Origin: Asterias amurensis
Lineage: Eukaryota; Echinodermata; Asteroidea; Forcipulatida; Asteriidae
Direction: 5' to 3'
DNA length: 64,000 nt
NCBI RefSeq assembly: GCF_032118995.1
Contig: NC_092651.1
Span: 13,975,285 to 14,039,284, forward strand
Part shown: positions 21,811-34,231 of the stretch, piece after piece
Numbering within the stretch: the first letter of the stretch is position 1
How the letters are laid out: each line of letters starts with the position of its first letter
Translations under genes and position numbers: made by a program
The notes under the pieces: model-generated
Told to the model about the DNA's origin: nothing
What the model saw: only the letters and a program-made list of their open reading frames with translations
Databases searched by the model: none

Positions 21811-23030
21811 GTTGATTGCTTAAAAGCAGCAGAGTGTGAAACGACTTCAAGACGGAACAGTCAGCGATGCGAGCTGCATGTCCTTGTGCCACGGCTTTAA
21901 AGGGTTAAGACGGTGGGTAGGGCAGAACAGCGATGCGTGACCACTTTACGATGACCGACAGCTTGATGGGTGTGTCACATGGGAAATGTACAAACGAAAC
22001 ATTTACTTATTTAGATGGAATTTTCCGTAAAGAAGGGATAAGATGAATCCGTCGTTTTCACTGAAGCCCGAAGGCGTTTGTGTCAACACCTTTTTGTTTG
22101 GATGTTATTCATCACCAGAACGGCATGTCTGTTTCGTTTGCTTATACAAAGGTTGGGAATTATGCAGGATTGGCAAGGATAAAAAAAAAAACCATTGTTT
22201 AATTTCAGTCTGAAAGTCTACCGTTATTCAAAACAAACCTTTAGGAACTATACTGTAAAAGCCCCATTATTGGTTTGCTATACGTCGTACCCATTACTAT
22301 GTTTCATTTCATGTTCGTTTCTTCTTTTCTTGATCTGTGCTTGACTGTCCTTTAACTTAAGTAGTTGAAGTTGGTTATAAACCTCCTTTTTGACCAACAT
22401 GAAAATAAATGTTGGTTGTATTGAAACATTGAATTGAATTAATATGAAGTTCATTAAGCCTACAGTTGATCAGACATAACACGAACACTGTCTGTGACTT
22501 TATACTGGGTAATAGTCTATAAGTAATCGGGAATTAAAATTGTTGATCGACTTTCGTTTAAGCCTCTATTTATGAATTTTGGTCGATTCATCTGCTTATA
22601 TATTAATTTGTCAATAAGTATTTTTACCTGAATCAAAACAAGCAAACCAAATCCTGTTTAAGTATAGGCCTAATGGGTGATATTGATTAGTGCTATTGCA
22701 ACATGGAATCAAGTTTCTTTTCAACGTTTCTATAGTTTAATCAGTGTGTTTTGTTGCTTGTTTTGTTTCCTCTTTTTATATTTACTGTGACATAAGTATG
22801 AAAACAAACCAAACAGGTCTTTGAAAATAAATAAAGAAGTACAAAAGAGTCAATGCAGAATAAAATGAACGACTCGTTTTAAGAACTACACAAGTAACGT
22901 ATATTGCGGTTTTTATAAAATAAAATTTAAGTTTCTTCATTTCTTTAGTACTTCACTCTAGAAATTACATCAAAATTGTATAAAAATGTATTATATCTCA
23001 TCCTAGAGAAGGGACTCGAGCAATGGGCGT

Positions 23031-23307
23031 TTAAAGGCAGTGGACACTATCGGCAATTACTCAAAATAATTTTTAGCGTAAAAACTTACTTGGTTACAAG
23101 TAATGGAGAGCTGTTAATAGTATAAAACATTATGAGAAACGGCTCCCTCTGAAGTGTATAGTTTTCGAGAAAGAAGTAATTTTCTCGCAACTTCGACGAC
23201 CAATTGAGCTCAAATGTTCACAGGTTTGTTATCTTATGCATATGTTGAGATCCACCAAGTGAGCAGACTACCGTTTGACAGTTACAAATAGTGTCCAGTG
23301 TCTTTAA
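23031..23307. repeat. TTAA-flanked MITE, family 1
   Basis: Tips TTAAAGGCAGTGGACACTAT and ATAGTGTCCAGTGTCTTTAA. Shorter inside than the copy at 1-352. Confidence 0.8.
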
Positions 23308-23805
23308 CGACCTTATTGTATATGTTTTTCTCCGGGTAATAACAACTGCATTTAAACATACAGAGATTAAATATATACAAACACCAACTACTTACAAAAA
23401 TATCCAAATGGGTATCAAATCGTTGAACTTGAATATTGTTATGCATGCATGAACAATACAAAAAGTACAAGTATAAAACTGGTAATGTCATAAAAAGTGC
23501 GACGGGGTCGTCCATGTTAAACATTTTTATTCCCCCAAAAAGGTGAGACGCTGAGATTATCCGCTGCTTTTGCATGGTGGGGTTGAAAATGAGGTGACTC
23601 TTAAGAGTGATTCATATCACAAGGTTTAAATATGGCCAAAATATCAACTACAAAATAGGATAGTTTGAATTTAAATCCATACTAAGTAGCTCCAGCTTTT
23701 TTTGTTAACACGCAGAATGTATAAATCACTGAAAATACATATTACAAATTAAACTGAATTTGTTGCCCAAAATTACACAAATACTGGGTATAGAAGAGTT
23801 TGCGG

Positions 23806-24048
23806 TAACACCATATAATAACAATATCTAAATGAGTTCACTTCCCGCCTATATTTCCCGCCTTCGTGCATCACCGCTGATCCACCGCCCAGTACTTAAG
23901 CAGCATGCAGCATCAGAGTCCAGCATTCTCCAGAAGACGATCAGAGCATACTGATCGAAACGTCGAGTTAATCCAACGGTTCTTTTCAGAACCACCCCAA
24001 CTCATTTAGAGATTGTTATTACATGGTGTTACCGCAAACTCTTCTATA
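23806..24048. repeat. TIR element with GCGGTAACACC tips, copy 1
   Basis: GAGTTTGCGGTAACACCAT and ATGGTGTTACCGCAAACTC are inverse tips. The interior has a GATCAG..CTGATC hairpin followed by GAAACGTCGAG. Related to 28985-29356. Confidence 0.7.
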
Positions 24049-24885
24049 TCTTATTTCCACCATGCAAAGTTTCAAATCCTACTTAAATACTGGGTACAGA
24101 AGAGTGCATTAGAGAGTGCTATAGAACATAATCAAGGTAAAATCTGGATGAGGCGAAGCCAATGAAACGGAAGAGCATTTCACCGAGTGATTGTATTCTA
24201 CGACAATGTACAAATGAAATGCATTAAATATTTGTTTTATATAACACACTAGTCTAGTTACATTCTACTCTAGTCTTTTGAAAAAAGTTCACAACACACA
24301 CAAAATGGACATGGAAACCCCAAACTGTGTTTAGCAAACCCTAACAATTTTCTTTTGAGAGAGAATATTTTTGTTTTAAACAGCAAGGATGAATATTAAC
24401 TCCATAAAGACACCAACCTTATTCCTGTGGCAAACGACCTTGCCTCATTTAAAACGGTGGGGAATAATTATTTGGGGGACGATTAAAGTTTGGAGCCTTG
24501 CAGCAGTTGATGCATAGCAAATTAATGGAAGAAATGAGTCATGTTCCACGAATCAAATAACTATGATTTGTGTGTGGTAAACAATCAAATATAACACCAC
24601 TTGAATAAACACATCTATCATCACCCATATAGAACATAATCATCGACGTTGTCATCATACAACGTTTCATAAACAGTCAAGAGTCAAACAGTTTTTGCTC
24701 ATCATGAGCAAAGTGTTATGTAAACTTTCTAATATGCAGTACAAAATAAGTCACAAATAATGTGTGCACCTTCTGATCATAATGTTGCCGTAAGGCATTA
24801 TTGAAAGAATTAAATATATCTTTGGAAAAAGAAACAAAAATAAAATCTATAATTTGAAACCACCATATATATATCACACTAATTT

Positions 24886-25613
24886 GTTTAAGAGTCCCTG
24901 CCTGTAAGAATGTACCAAATTAGGGGGGGGGGGGTGTGATTCATGGGTTCGCAGATCTTCTTCCAAAAAATTAGAGTGATACACCATCATACCAAACGAA
25001 TAAATCAAAAATTTTAGTTTGCTGACGCTTTCGGTTTTGGAGTTACCAGTTATCAAAGTTTGGGCCAAAAAGCCCTCAAGAAACGAATAGTACATTCCCT
25101 GTAAACACAAAAACGTGCGCCAAGGTCATCCCAACAAAAGTAAAACATTTTTTGAAACCTCAAGATCCTCATTTTTCAAGATCCCATCAATGTTTTCTTG
25201 TATTTGGTTAAGTTGAGTGTTCCTAAACAGATTTCAATTGAAAAATAATATGGATCATGTTGGCCCACCAATATAACAAAGGTCAAAGGTCATATGAAAC
25301 TACACTACTGCCTATTTCGGCTTATTTTTACTTTTGTTATGAGCCCAACTGGAGGTTTCAAAAAATGTTTTACTTTTGTTGGGATGACCTTGGCGCACAT
25401 TTTTGTGTTTACAGGGAATGTACTATTCGTTTCTCGAGGGCTTTTAGGCCGAAACTTTGATAACTGGTAACTCCAAAACCGAAAGCGTCAGCAAACTAAA
25501 ATTTTGGATTTATTCGTTTGGTATGATGATGTATCACTCTAATTTTTTAGAAGAAGATCTGAGAACCCATGAATCACCACTTGGTACACTCTTACAGGCA
25601 GGGACTCTTAAGA
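24886..25613. repeat. Foldback element with ~275-bp arms
   Basis: Tips TTAAGAGTCCCTGCCTGTAA and TTACAGGCAGGGACTCTTAA. The arms stay near-identical inverses through GTTTGCTGACGCTTTCGG and TTGGCGCAC to TTTGAAACCTC. The loop is about 170 bp. A G run differs between the arms (about 24924). Confidence 0.85.
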
Positions 25614-26630
25614 TATCTAAGATATCTTTATCTTGCACAAAAAAAAAACTCCTTCTAGTAGAAACATTATTTACAAGCATTGGTCCTTTTTCAAATTGAC
25701 CTTTATCAAAAAATACATGCTCTGAGTACAGTGTGAAGATCAAACTCAAATCAAAAAGCCATCAAATTCAAAGACTTGAATTTATCTATTCTCAGCCTAA
25801 TAGACTGTGCAAGTCTTGCAGCATTCAAACTCCAAGGACTACGAAGACTAAAATAAAATTGATGCGCTAAGCAGCTCAACCAATAAAGGATCTTGGAGCG
25901 ATTTTATTACAGAGCGATTTAGCAGGAAATATCTAACAACACTGCCAGCATATGAACAAAAAACTCAACAATTGCGTGTTCTTTGTGAGTAGGTGGGTAT
26001 AGCAAGGGGACTTTTTTTCAGGAGAGAGTCAGGAAGCCTGTATGCCTACAGGGGTGGGGGAGGGGGTAAAGTGTGCCAACATTTTCCATCTACTTCAAGA
26101 AAGGCTATTCGACTCAGCAAGGGACCCACTATACACAACTGACTCAACTTGGCAAGTGACTTTCAGTCTGGATGCCCTTGTTTTGCTAAACTTAGTGCTT
26201 CAATTGCGAGCGAAGCTCAAAATTGCTCACTGAGAAGTATTTTTTTAGGAATTACCCCCCCCCCCTCACTCGCTACGCCCCTGTTTTTGAGATTTATACA
26301 GTAAGAACCAAGGAGATACTGAAATACATTGTATAATTATATTACCCAAGGATGTGCATCTATACCTCAACACTACACTCAAGAACCGTATCAACCCCCC
26401 ACAATAAAATTGTTTAGATACAATAATCATGTTATTACACCAAAAACTTTTTCTACTAAAGCTCCCGTACCCTTCGCCCAAATCTTAGGCCGTATCCGAA
26501 TTGGCAACTTCAGTCATGGCTCTCACTGTTGCAAAGGGTGTAGCTAAAGACATCCTATACTTCAATGCATGATGATGCTGAATCTTACCTTTGCCGTATA
26601 CGCCAATTCAGATATTGCCTTACTTACAAT

Positions 26631-29600
26631 CTATTCACTTACAGCAGAGGTAACTCCAGCAGCGCAGCAAACACACAAGCATCCACATGCCACCAGAATG
26701 TAACAACTTGTAATTATCCAAAATGCAAAATAGTATAGGGGTCCGAAACAGTACTCGGGGTCATCTGGATTAGCACTTGGAGGGTAGTTACTGTAAACCC
26801 ACACGTTTCCTGAAATGAAAATGGTTTAGAGGACTTTGTAAATTACTTTGTGTGACTTCTTTTAAGACTTAAACAGGGGCTTCAACCACAAGTCAAAGAA
26901 GGTACACATTATTGGTTCTTTACAGTTGTAACTGGTCGGTAAATGAGCGCAAATTGAACTATCCGACCTCACTATATATAACCTTACGGGCAAGGGGTAA
27001 GCTTAAACAACACCCCAACGAGTCAAAAGAAGGTACACAGTATACTGGTTTTTAACAGTTTTAATTGGCTGGTGCATGTGCGCAGGTTAATTATCAGACC
27101 TCACTATGGCCTCATGTTTAAAGGAGTAAACCTTAGCAGTGCCCTAAACAAGTCAAAAGACACATTACTAGTGTCATAGGTGTAATTGGTTGGTACATGT
27201 GCCCAGGTTAATTATCAGACCTCACTATGGCCTCACGTGCATGGGGGTAAGCCTTAACAGTGGCCCAAAAAGTCAACAGGTACATTAGTAGTTCAAAGAT
27301 GTAATTGGCCACAACTTGTGCAGTTTCATTAGACCTCATTATGGAAGCATGTGCGAGAGTGAAAGCTCAAACAGCGTTCTCAGCGAGCCAAAATGCACAA
27401 TTCTGGTTTATAGTTGTGGCTTGCCCTTGCACACATACATGAATAAAGCTGCTTACTTTACAAAGAAAACTGCACAAGAATTGAACATGAAAACTTACCT
27501 GCGATAAAAAATGCAAAGAGAAAACATCCTATGAGACGGCTAAAATTGTTTTTCTTGTTTATGGTTTCGTCAGACGCTTCTCCCTCATTCTGATCTCTCT
27601 TCTGACACCTTGTGATGAGATCAATAAAGGATTTCAGGATATAGAAGGAGCCGGCCACTACCAAGTACACAGGGATTTTAGGTTCAACGGGACATTCCTT
27701 CATATAAACAGCACCTGTGAGTTTGAAAAAAATAAAGGATTTACTTGGACGGAAATACTTGAGGAACTACATACACATGTACATGTATGGGAATCCACTG
27801 GTGGAATTAGGAGTGAAAGCTGGTGTGGTGTGTGGGAGGGGGGGGTGGAATGTCAAAGTTGTAATTCCTTTTTGTTTAGAGTTTACGAACTGTAACTGAA
27901 ATAAATAAATAAATAATCAACTATCATAACTGTTTCTACAGTGTTGCTGTCACTCAGTGTTGGTGGTCAATAAGGTCAATCAACTTGAACCTAGAGCTTG
28001 TTTGGTAGCTTGATCAGTTAAGTCAACTATCTGGAAATAGCTCTTGGTGGTCAGGTCATATAGGTCAACTAACTAGAACTAGCATTTAGGGGCTAAGGGA
28101 AATATTTGAAACTTGTGCTTGGTGGTTAGTTCTATTAGGTATGCGGCTGCCAACGAATGCCTTAAGGCACATAAAGACACATCCAACAGATGACTTAAAG
28201 CATCCAACAGATGCTTCAAGGAATCCAAAAGATGCTTTGAGGCATCCAACAGATACCTTGGGGCATCAGACAGATGTATAGAGGCATCAAAAAAGTATTG
28301 ACTGCTATGAGGGGCACATTTAAAATTATAGGCCCAGGGTGATGTCAAAACCAATTAGTCAACTATGATAGTTAACTATGATGTCATCTTGATAGAAAAA
28401 GGGGGCCCAGCTATTTCAATAACTAATTTTTTAACCAGTCAGATTAGAGGAATCTATGGTATATAAATACATGAGGCAACAAACAGTTGCCTCAAAGCAT
28501 CCAAAATATGCTTTGAGGCATCCAACAGATACCTTGAAGCATACAACAGATGCCTTGAGGCATCAAACAATTGCCTACATGTATTGCTTGTTGATTCTTT
28601 GGCCAGTCATATTAAGTTTTCTTACAGTCCACAGGGTTTGCAGCTGAGGCACTATTATGTTTGATGCTGGTGATTTTGTTTAGGGTTTCATTATGTATTG
28701 TTGTTAATCAATTCAATACTTACCAAGTACAATCATGGCAATGGGAATGGCCAGCAATATTGCAATGACAATGGTGACCAAGACTGTTTAAAGAAAAAAC
28801 ATAGAGACATCAATTAAATATTTTCCCCTCAAGTGATCATGTTTATTTGTTAGTGGTTAAACTGCTCAAGTTCCTTGTTTTTTCCTTTGCCCTGTTATCA
28901 TGGTAAGAGGCGACTACCGTATTCCATATAGGATTTGAGGCATTGCATGGTGAGGTTTCAATGTATATTTGGTTTGCGGTAACACCATGTGTGTTAGTTG
29001 ATCTTAGAGAACTGTCTTGCTTTCTTCTACTGCCGCGGAGTAGATAATCGGAGGTTCGGGAGACTTCTCAGTCTCCTAACGATGACTAGAGCAAGCTAGT
29101 CAAAACGTTGAGACCAATTCAGAACTGATGCCGCGGCAGTACAGTTAATTACAATCGTATAAGCTAAAGTAGTAGTCCAGTCTATTTTCTATACCATCTG
29201 CCCTAATAATAGTTAAAAAGCAGGACAGTTCTTTTCAGAACTGAGAAGTCTCCCGAACCTCCGATTATACTCCCCGGCAGTAGAATAAAGCAAGACAGTT
29301 CTCTAAGAACAAAACTCTACTTGGCAAGTAGATAAACACATGGTGTTACCGCAAACCAAATATACATTACTGTACTCCATTATCCAAAACCCTCGCACAT
29401 TCTAATCAGTCTGATTGTTATTGCTGTTCATTGTTGTAATAGAATGCTACATGTGTCTTCTTGACTTTGACAGTGTTCAGTGTTTCGGATGAAATCATTT
29501 CTCTGGAGGTACTTTATCTTTAAAGGGGAAATTACATTATTATATTACTTGAGAACTAAGCAATGATGGTATGAGCGGTCTTCAAATGCCATTCTCTTGA

Positions 29601-32600
29601 CTTTGACACAACATTCAGTGTTTTGGATGAAATCATATCTCTGGAGGTTCATGACATCCTTTAAAAGGACAAAAAAACCTTGTGAACCAATTTCACTAGC
29701 TACTTGAAAACAAAGAGTCAACAAATTGATAAACTTTTTGCATACTACTCTTACTGCAGTGGGGATGGTCCAGGTAGAATAAGAAACAAATAGCTTCTGA
29801 AATACTTACGTGTGCTTAACAAGATGCTGATGATTTTGGCGATAAATTCCATGGGTGTGGAAGAAGACTTCTTGGCATCTTGCATCTGCCCAAATATGTC
29901 TTGATAAGAAGGAGGGGCCTCTGCATACCAAGAAAGAAAAACAAACAAATAAACTTAATTTAAAAAACAAGAGTTGGGAGATGTGTGTTTATACCACTGC
30001 TATATTTTTATCTTTATTTATTTGTTGTCAATATAAACCACAAGGGAACTGACTGGGTAAATTTGTAAATGACTTTTGGGGTTGAACAAAGAATTGACTA
30101 GAGTAGGATTCGAACCAACGACCTCCAGATTAACCTGCCGGCGCTCTACCAACTGAGCTATCTAGCCCTATATTGGCGGTGTCCCTATTTTGTCAATAGC
30201 TTTGTTCGGGGGTGCCAGTCAGAAGCCATACAACCGTTAGCTGCAGTGTAGCCAGGGATCCCTGGCTTTTCTGCTCGTTGAGCCACAAATTAGAGACACT
30301 GATCGCATGGGGGGTTGCCATGTGCAGCAACCTTATCTTTGCGGTGCACTAATGATACAGAAAACACACCAATGTGACATAGACTTATGACCTAAGAATT
30401 AATGTCAAGTTTCCTTTCCTCAAGGGCGACCTCCCCCCCCCCCAATGACAATGTACATTACGAATGTCACTGCTAATTGGACAGGAAATCCATTGGTTTC
30501 ACTCACCACCATGATGTTGACCGTTGACCTATTCACCCTAAAGCAATCCAAACTGCCATAAGCCCAAGTTTCCTTCTACCAAACGGCAACCCCACCTAAG
30601 TTGCAATTCTAACTAAAGTTACAGAACGGACACAAAGGTGCCTAGCCATTCATCCGGTCATAATCCAGACAACACAATGACAACACCCCTTCAGCCTATG
30701 GGGATTAGGGTCCAAGGTTAACAATATTAATTCTCATTATTACCAGAATTTTGTTTATTTACCATTGGCAATCATGTATCTTATCTTTAAGGGTCGTAAG
30801 GCCAAGACCTGCGATGGCCCTGTTTACTTTGGCATTTAGCACTTACAATACAGAATTGTGCACATAACGGGCCCTGTAAGCGCAGAATTAAGTGGTTAAC
30901 AGGGCCATGAAATTAGGCCCTGCTATGCAAGTATTGCCCTGGACTGGTGCTACAATGTCTATTAGTTTGTCCATTTTAAGCGAGTCTACTTACCTTTGGC
31001 AACATCTTCGTACCTTGGAGGTGGTGCTTCATTCTCTTTTGGAGATGAAATATTCACACTGGTCCCATAATCAGGGGGAGGGGGTAGATTGTTTGTAAGA
31101 CCCAATTCAGGATCTCCATTTACCTATGCAATGAAACACCAACAGAGGAAGTTTTACCATTGCTATCTCTTATAATTCGTCTGTTATCAGTCTATGTAAT
31201 TGATTTCATATTTTGATCAAACAAACCTTGCATAGGATGAAGAAGGGCGTTGTATTGAGCTTGACAACAGAATGTTGTTTCCAACAACATTTAAAAGCCA
31301 ATAATTTATAATGCACGGCCTTATCATCAACACTTTTGTTAATCAGCCTTTACAGATTGGTGTATTACATAAGTAGACAAATGTTTATTTAATCCCTTGA
31401 GGTTTGTGTGCAAAGTGCATACAGGACAATTCAACCCACAGAACTATCCTAATGTCTGACTCTGAAGTGGGAAGTCATGCACAATCTGCACGGTATAAAG
31501 TATACATAACATGGATGTGTGGGAGCAGACATACCCAATGAAACCAAGAACTTCACTCAGAGGTATCTGGGTGTTTTCACAGTGAGCACGTCATTGTTTC
31601 GTTTTCATGTAATAATAATAATATAATAACCAGTTTTTTTATATAGCGCTTTTCACACCCGAAGGGCGACTCAAAGCGCTTCCAACATTATTACCCCTGG
31701 TCAGAGGGCCTTAAATCATTCCTTATACCATCTCAGCTCCCTGGGGAGAATACAGCCTGTGCAACTAATAAATGCGCTACTCGACTTAATCAATCACAAG
31801 AACCATCTCTGCCCTCACAGGTACCCAGACTCTACTGAACAGAATCACAAGAGCTCGAGTTCTGTGCTCCGTTCCGCTCAGCCACAACACCCTATACGCA
31901 GGGTAAGCAGAAGCCCTTTATAAACAAAGGCAACAAACGTGCGTCTACATTGGAGGGGCAGGGTAAAGCTTAGTTAAAATGTGCTCTCAATCACATTACA
32001 CTCTGAATAAGATGTTCAAATCCTACTTGGCAACATTTGTTGTATCACGGTAAATAGATTGTGAATTTTTATTGGTCAAGAACCATTTAAGCAATGTGCT
32101 CAGGGGAACATGACTGATGTACCTTGACCATGCCCACCATTGTTTTCTGCAGCATATTTTTTCAATATAGTCAACAGTAAACAGAAAAGGCTGTTCTGCC
32201 AAATCTCTTTACTCCATAGTCGGTGTGTGCGCTGCAAAAAAAACTAAATCAGTCTGTAGCAATTGATTGTGTCGTTGTCCTTATTGCGTTGAAGTAAACC
32301 GTAAAAACGTTATTATGAGAATGTAGCATTGGCAATTAGAGGTTGGCCCAAATGGGGCTATCTGCGTACTCTTCTAGAAACTACATACTTCTAGAAACTT
32401 GGCCCCCCTACCTGCTTACCCCCCCCCTGAGCCCTAACTAAATGTTATGGATTCTTGAGGAATCGTGACCTCTACTCTAGCTCTAGCAGTCTAGTTGACA
32501 CAGCATAGGACGACCTGCTGGCTGGCAAGCTGTATAATTTTAGTAGTAACTGTACTGAATGACCCTAACCATCCGCTTATGGTATGAAGTAGTAGTTTTT

Positions 32601-33750
32601 CTTGTAATTACATACATGAATGACACAGAAGCCTAGCTAGGCCTAGATTCCAGAACTGTTTTTAATGTTTTTAATGTTTCAATCATTAATCAATCATCAA
32701 TGTTTTTACTTTAGTTAGGTATAATTTATCGATGAATTTGGGCTCTCGCATTTCAATTGATTTTTTAAACACATAATATTTGAGAGCAATAATTATATCG
32801 TAGCATCATATGTTATCAACCCTCATTTGTTTTCAAACCCAAACTTTGATTCCCGTTTACCGCGAGACTGTGCAAGCTCCACCGGTGACAGAAGCTCTGC
32901 TGTTTACTCACGATCTGTATTTCCGTCAGGCTTAATCATGCTGAGAATAAAGTTTCCTGTCGAAGGCTACGCTCAAACATGTATTAAATGATGTAGTTTT
33001 TGTATGAATCACTAGTGCATTATTATGCCAACAATTAAATGAGTCTAAGAACCATCATCCAACCTCTAAATTTCAAAAGAAAGTTATCATCTGCTAGATT
33101 AAAGTTTCATTCCCTTGTCGGCAGGAGGGTTATGTTGGCGCAACTATTATTTTGCATGCCATGCAAGCTTCTGAATATTCAATAAAATACCAACCAATGC
33201 AAGGTTTGAAAACATATGACCTCGCTCCAATGTCGTACATGCATTGGCACTGTAAATAGTGGATTATCTCTCCTAAAAGTCCCAACAGAAAAACAAAACT
33301 TTTAAGATTTCAACACACGATTAAGTGTGGAAGTGTCATTGTAAACAAGTTGGATTGATGATTTTTTTTTCTCGTTTAATTTTTGATTGTGAACAATTTT
33401 CCTGTCATCCTACTGAAAACACATGACACCACTGGTGTCACCAGGGTACGTTTAAATCTGTATTTCAGTGCTTCACACCACGTACGTCCACGGGGGTTTT
33501 CCGAAATGACGTAATGCCATGATGATCAGGAAGCAAAAATACGTTCAGGTAAAAAAGTAAAACACAACTCAACCAAAAACCGTCGTAGGTGTCGAATACT
33601 AAATAGCAACAATATTTCCGCACGTCCATTTGTCGCATTTGTTAAGACCCTCAAAATTTGAGTGGAGTTTGAGTGAAAATACTTAGAGATTTTTCTTCAT
33701 GATCTTACCCCCTCTCTCAAAACGATTGGACCTTCTTCTGCATCGGCCAT
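26631..33750 (-). CDS. TMEM272-like four-pass membrane protein with three PPxY motifs, paralogue C
   Basis: Six minus-strand exons: 33709-33750, 30994-31123, 29810-29920, 28724-28783, 27499-27714 and 26631-26809, giving 245 residues. The start MADAEEGPIVL has a strong CACCATGG context. The intron phases match A and B. The N-terminal region is longer than in A and B and contains PPDY (30-33), PPRY (49-52) and PPSY (60-63), which are class I WW-domain ligands as used by Nedd4-type ubiquitin ligases. Membrane segments: exon 4 (VTIVIAILLAIPIAMIVL), early exon 5 after KECPVEPKIPVY, end of exon 5 (LIGCFLFAFFIAG) and exon 6. The GNVWVYSNYPPS signature follows exon 5. The cysteines after the last membrane segment are dispersed (CGCLCVCC) rather than a solid run. 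The last codons contain a donor-like GTAAGT, so an alternative 3' exon is possible. The gene shares its upstream region head-to-head with ATP7. Confidence 0.83.
26892..27400 (+). repeat. Degenerate tandem repeat, about four units of ~125 bp
   Basis: Each unit carries AGTCAA..AGGTACA, then TGTAATTGGYTGGT, CAGACCTCACTATGGCCTCA and a GTAAGCCTTAACAG block. Intron 5 of TMEM272-like C. Confidence 0.7.
28160..28580 (+). repeat. Two clusters of a 21-bp minisatellite
   Basis: Units close to CATCCAACAGATGCTTTGAGG run at 28165-28290 and 28490-28580. Each unit can fold as GATGC..GCATC. The clusters are separated by ~200 bp of unrelated sequence in an intron of TMEM272-like C. Confidence 0.75.
28985..29356. 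repeat. TIR element with GCGGTAACACC tips, copy 2
   Basis: TTTGGTTTGCGGTAACACCA and its exact inverse bound the element. Inner arms (AGAACTGTCTTGCTTT through GGAGGTTCGGGAGACTTCTC and their inverses) add ~90 bp of foldback. GACTAG..CTAGTC followed by AAAACGTTGAG parallels the hairpin in copy 1. Confidence 0.8.
29455..29670 (+). repeat. Diverged direct duplication
   Basis: CTTGACTTTGACA..CAGTGTT and GGATGAAATCATTTCTCTGG recur ~125 bp downstream with few changes. Intronic in TMEM272-like C. Confidence 0.6.
30077..30256 (-). repeat. tRNA-derived SINE, copy 1
   Basis: On the minus strand TAGCTCAGTTGGTAGAGC (A box) and GTTCGAATCC (B box) sit in a tRNA-like block at 30098-30171. Flanks on both sides match 62145-62325, so this is a dispersed SINE and not a single tRNA gene. 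Confidence 0.75.
31607..31925 (+). repeat. SINE-like element with a TATAGCGCTTTTCAC head
   Basis: It begins in a TAATAATAATA stretch, then TATATAGCGCTTTTCACACC, CATCTCAGCTCCCTGGGGAG and ACAAGAACCATCTCTGCCC. It is the fullest of several copies here (1324, 42063, 52560 inverted, 55975). Intron 1 of TMEM272-like C. Confidence 0.65.
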
Positions 33751-34231
33751 GGTGATTTTGATTTTGTAGTAAAATAGTCTTGACACCAGACTAAATTCCT
33801 AACTAATGATATATTAGCTATGAGACGTCCGGGTACAAGACAAGACAGACTCCTAGTGTTCTTGTTAACTATTTAAACGGAAAAATACATTAGTTGTTGA
33901 GGTATCTGACTAAATGAGCTACGTGCGGAAGGAAACACTGGAATTGGACTTTTTGTTGACGTTGTGATCGGGTCCGGTTGTGATCTAACAACAGTTACAC
34001 TTCTGCTTTTAAATTTAGTGTTAGTTACAAAACAGGTTGAATGGACTTCGACATGGGAGACATGTAATCCCAGGTGCAGTCTGGCTGATTTGCTACTGTA
34101 AAATTGATCTTCCTGACTGAGAAAAGGTAGGCATGCATGGATTTTCAGGTTAGATTGGAGTTGTGCGATGAAATTCTAGCCCACCTTGTTTTGGTGGGAG
34201 CCGTAACTTGTATTGAGCTGTAAATTTAAAA
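33751..34231. promoter_or_regulatory. Divergent promoter region between TMEM272-like C and ATP7
   Basis: Under 500 bp separates the ATG of paralogue C (minus strand) from the first plausible ATP7 5' exon (plus strand). A shared or bidirectional promoter is inferred from this geometry. I see no convincing TATA box paired with either start. A second donor-like site (AAAAG/GTAGGC at about 34126) could belong to an alternative untranslated ATP7 exon. Confidence 0.5.

Larger units (their letters stand above)
21811..26630. other. Intergenic DNA between TMEM272-like B and C
   Basis: No gene supported. The first ~300 bp resemble the 5' flank of A. Then AT-rich DNA with an AACATGAAAATAAATGTTGG tail-like motif (22395-22414; diverged copy at 36825-36850), MITE family 1 (23031-23307), a GCGGTAACACC-tipped element (23806-24048), a long inverted repeat (24886-25613) and A+T-rich sequence with nothing I can name (25620-26630). 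Confidence 0.6.

Noticed and set aside
23938-23970. Hairpin plus GAAAC considered as a hammerhead ribozyme
   Set aside because: The CUGAUGA core is absent, so the known fold cannot be formed as written.
28160-28580. Repeat clusters considered as a CRISPR-like array
   Set aside because: Units are 21 bp, imperfect and contiguous without unique spacers, in an intron of an animal gene; a minisatellite.
30098-30171. Apparent tRNA gene on the minus strand
   Set aside because: The same block with the same flanks recurs at 62145-62325, the acceptor ends do not pair well, and no clear anticodon loop is formed; it is a SINE.
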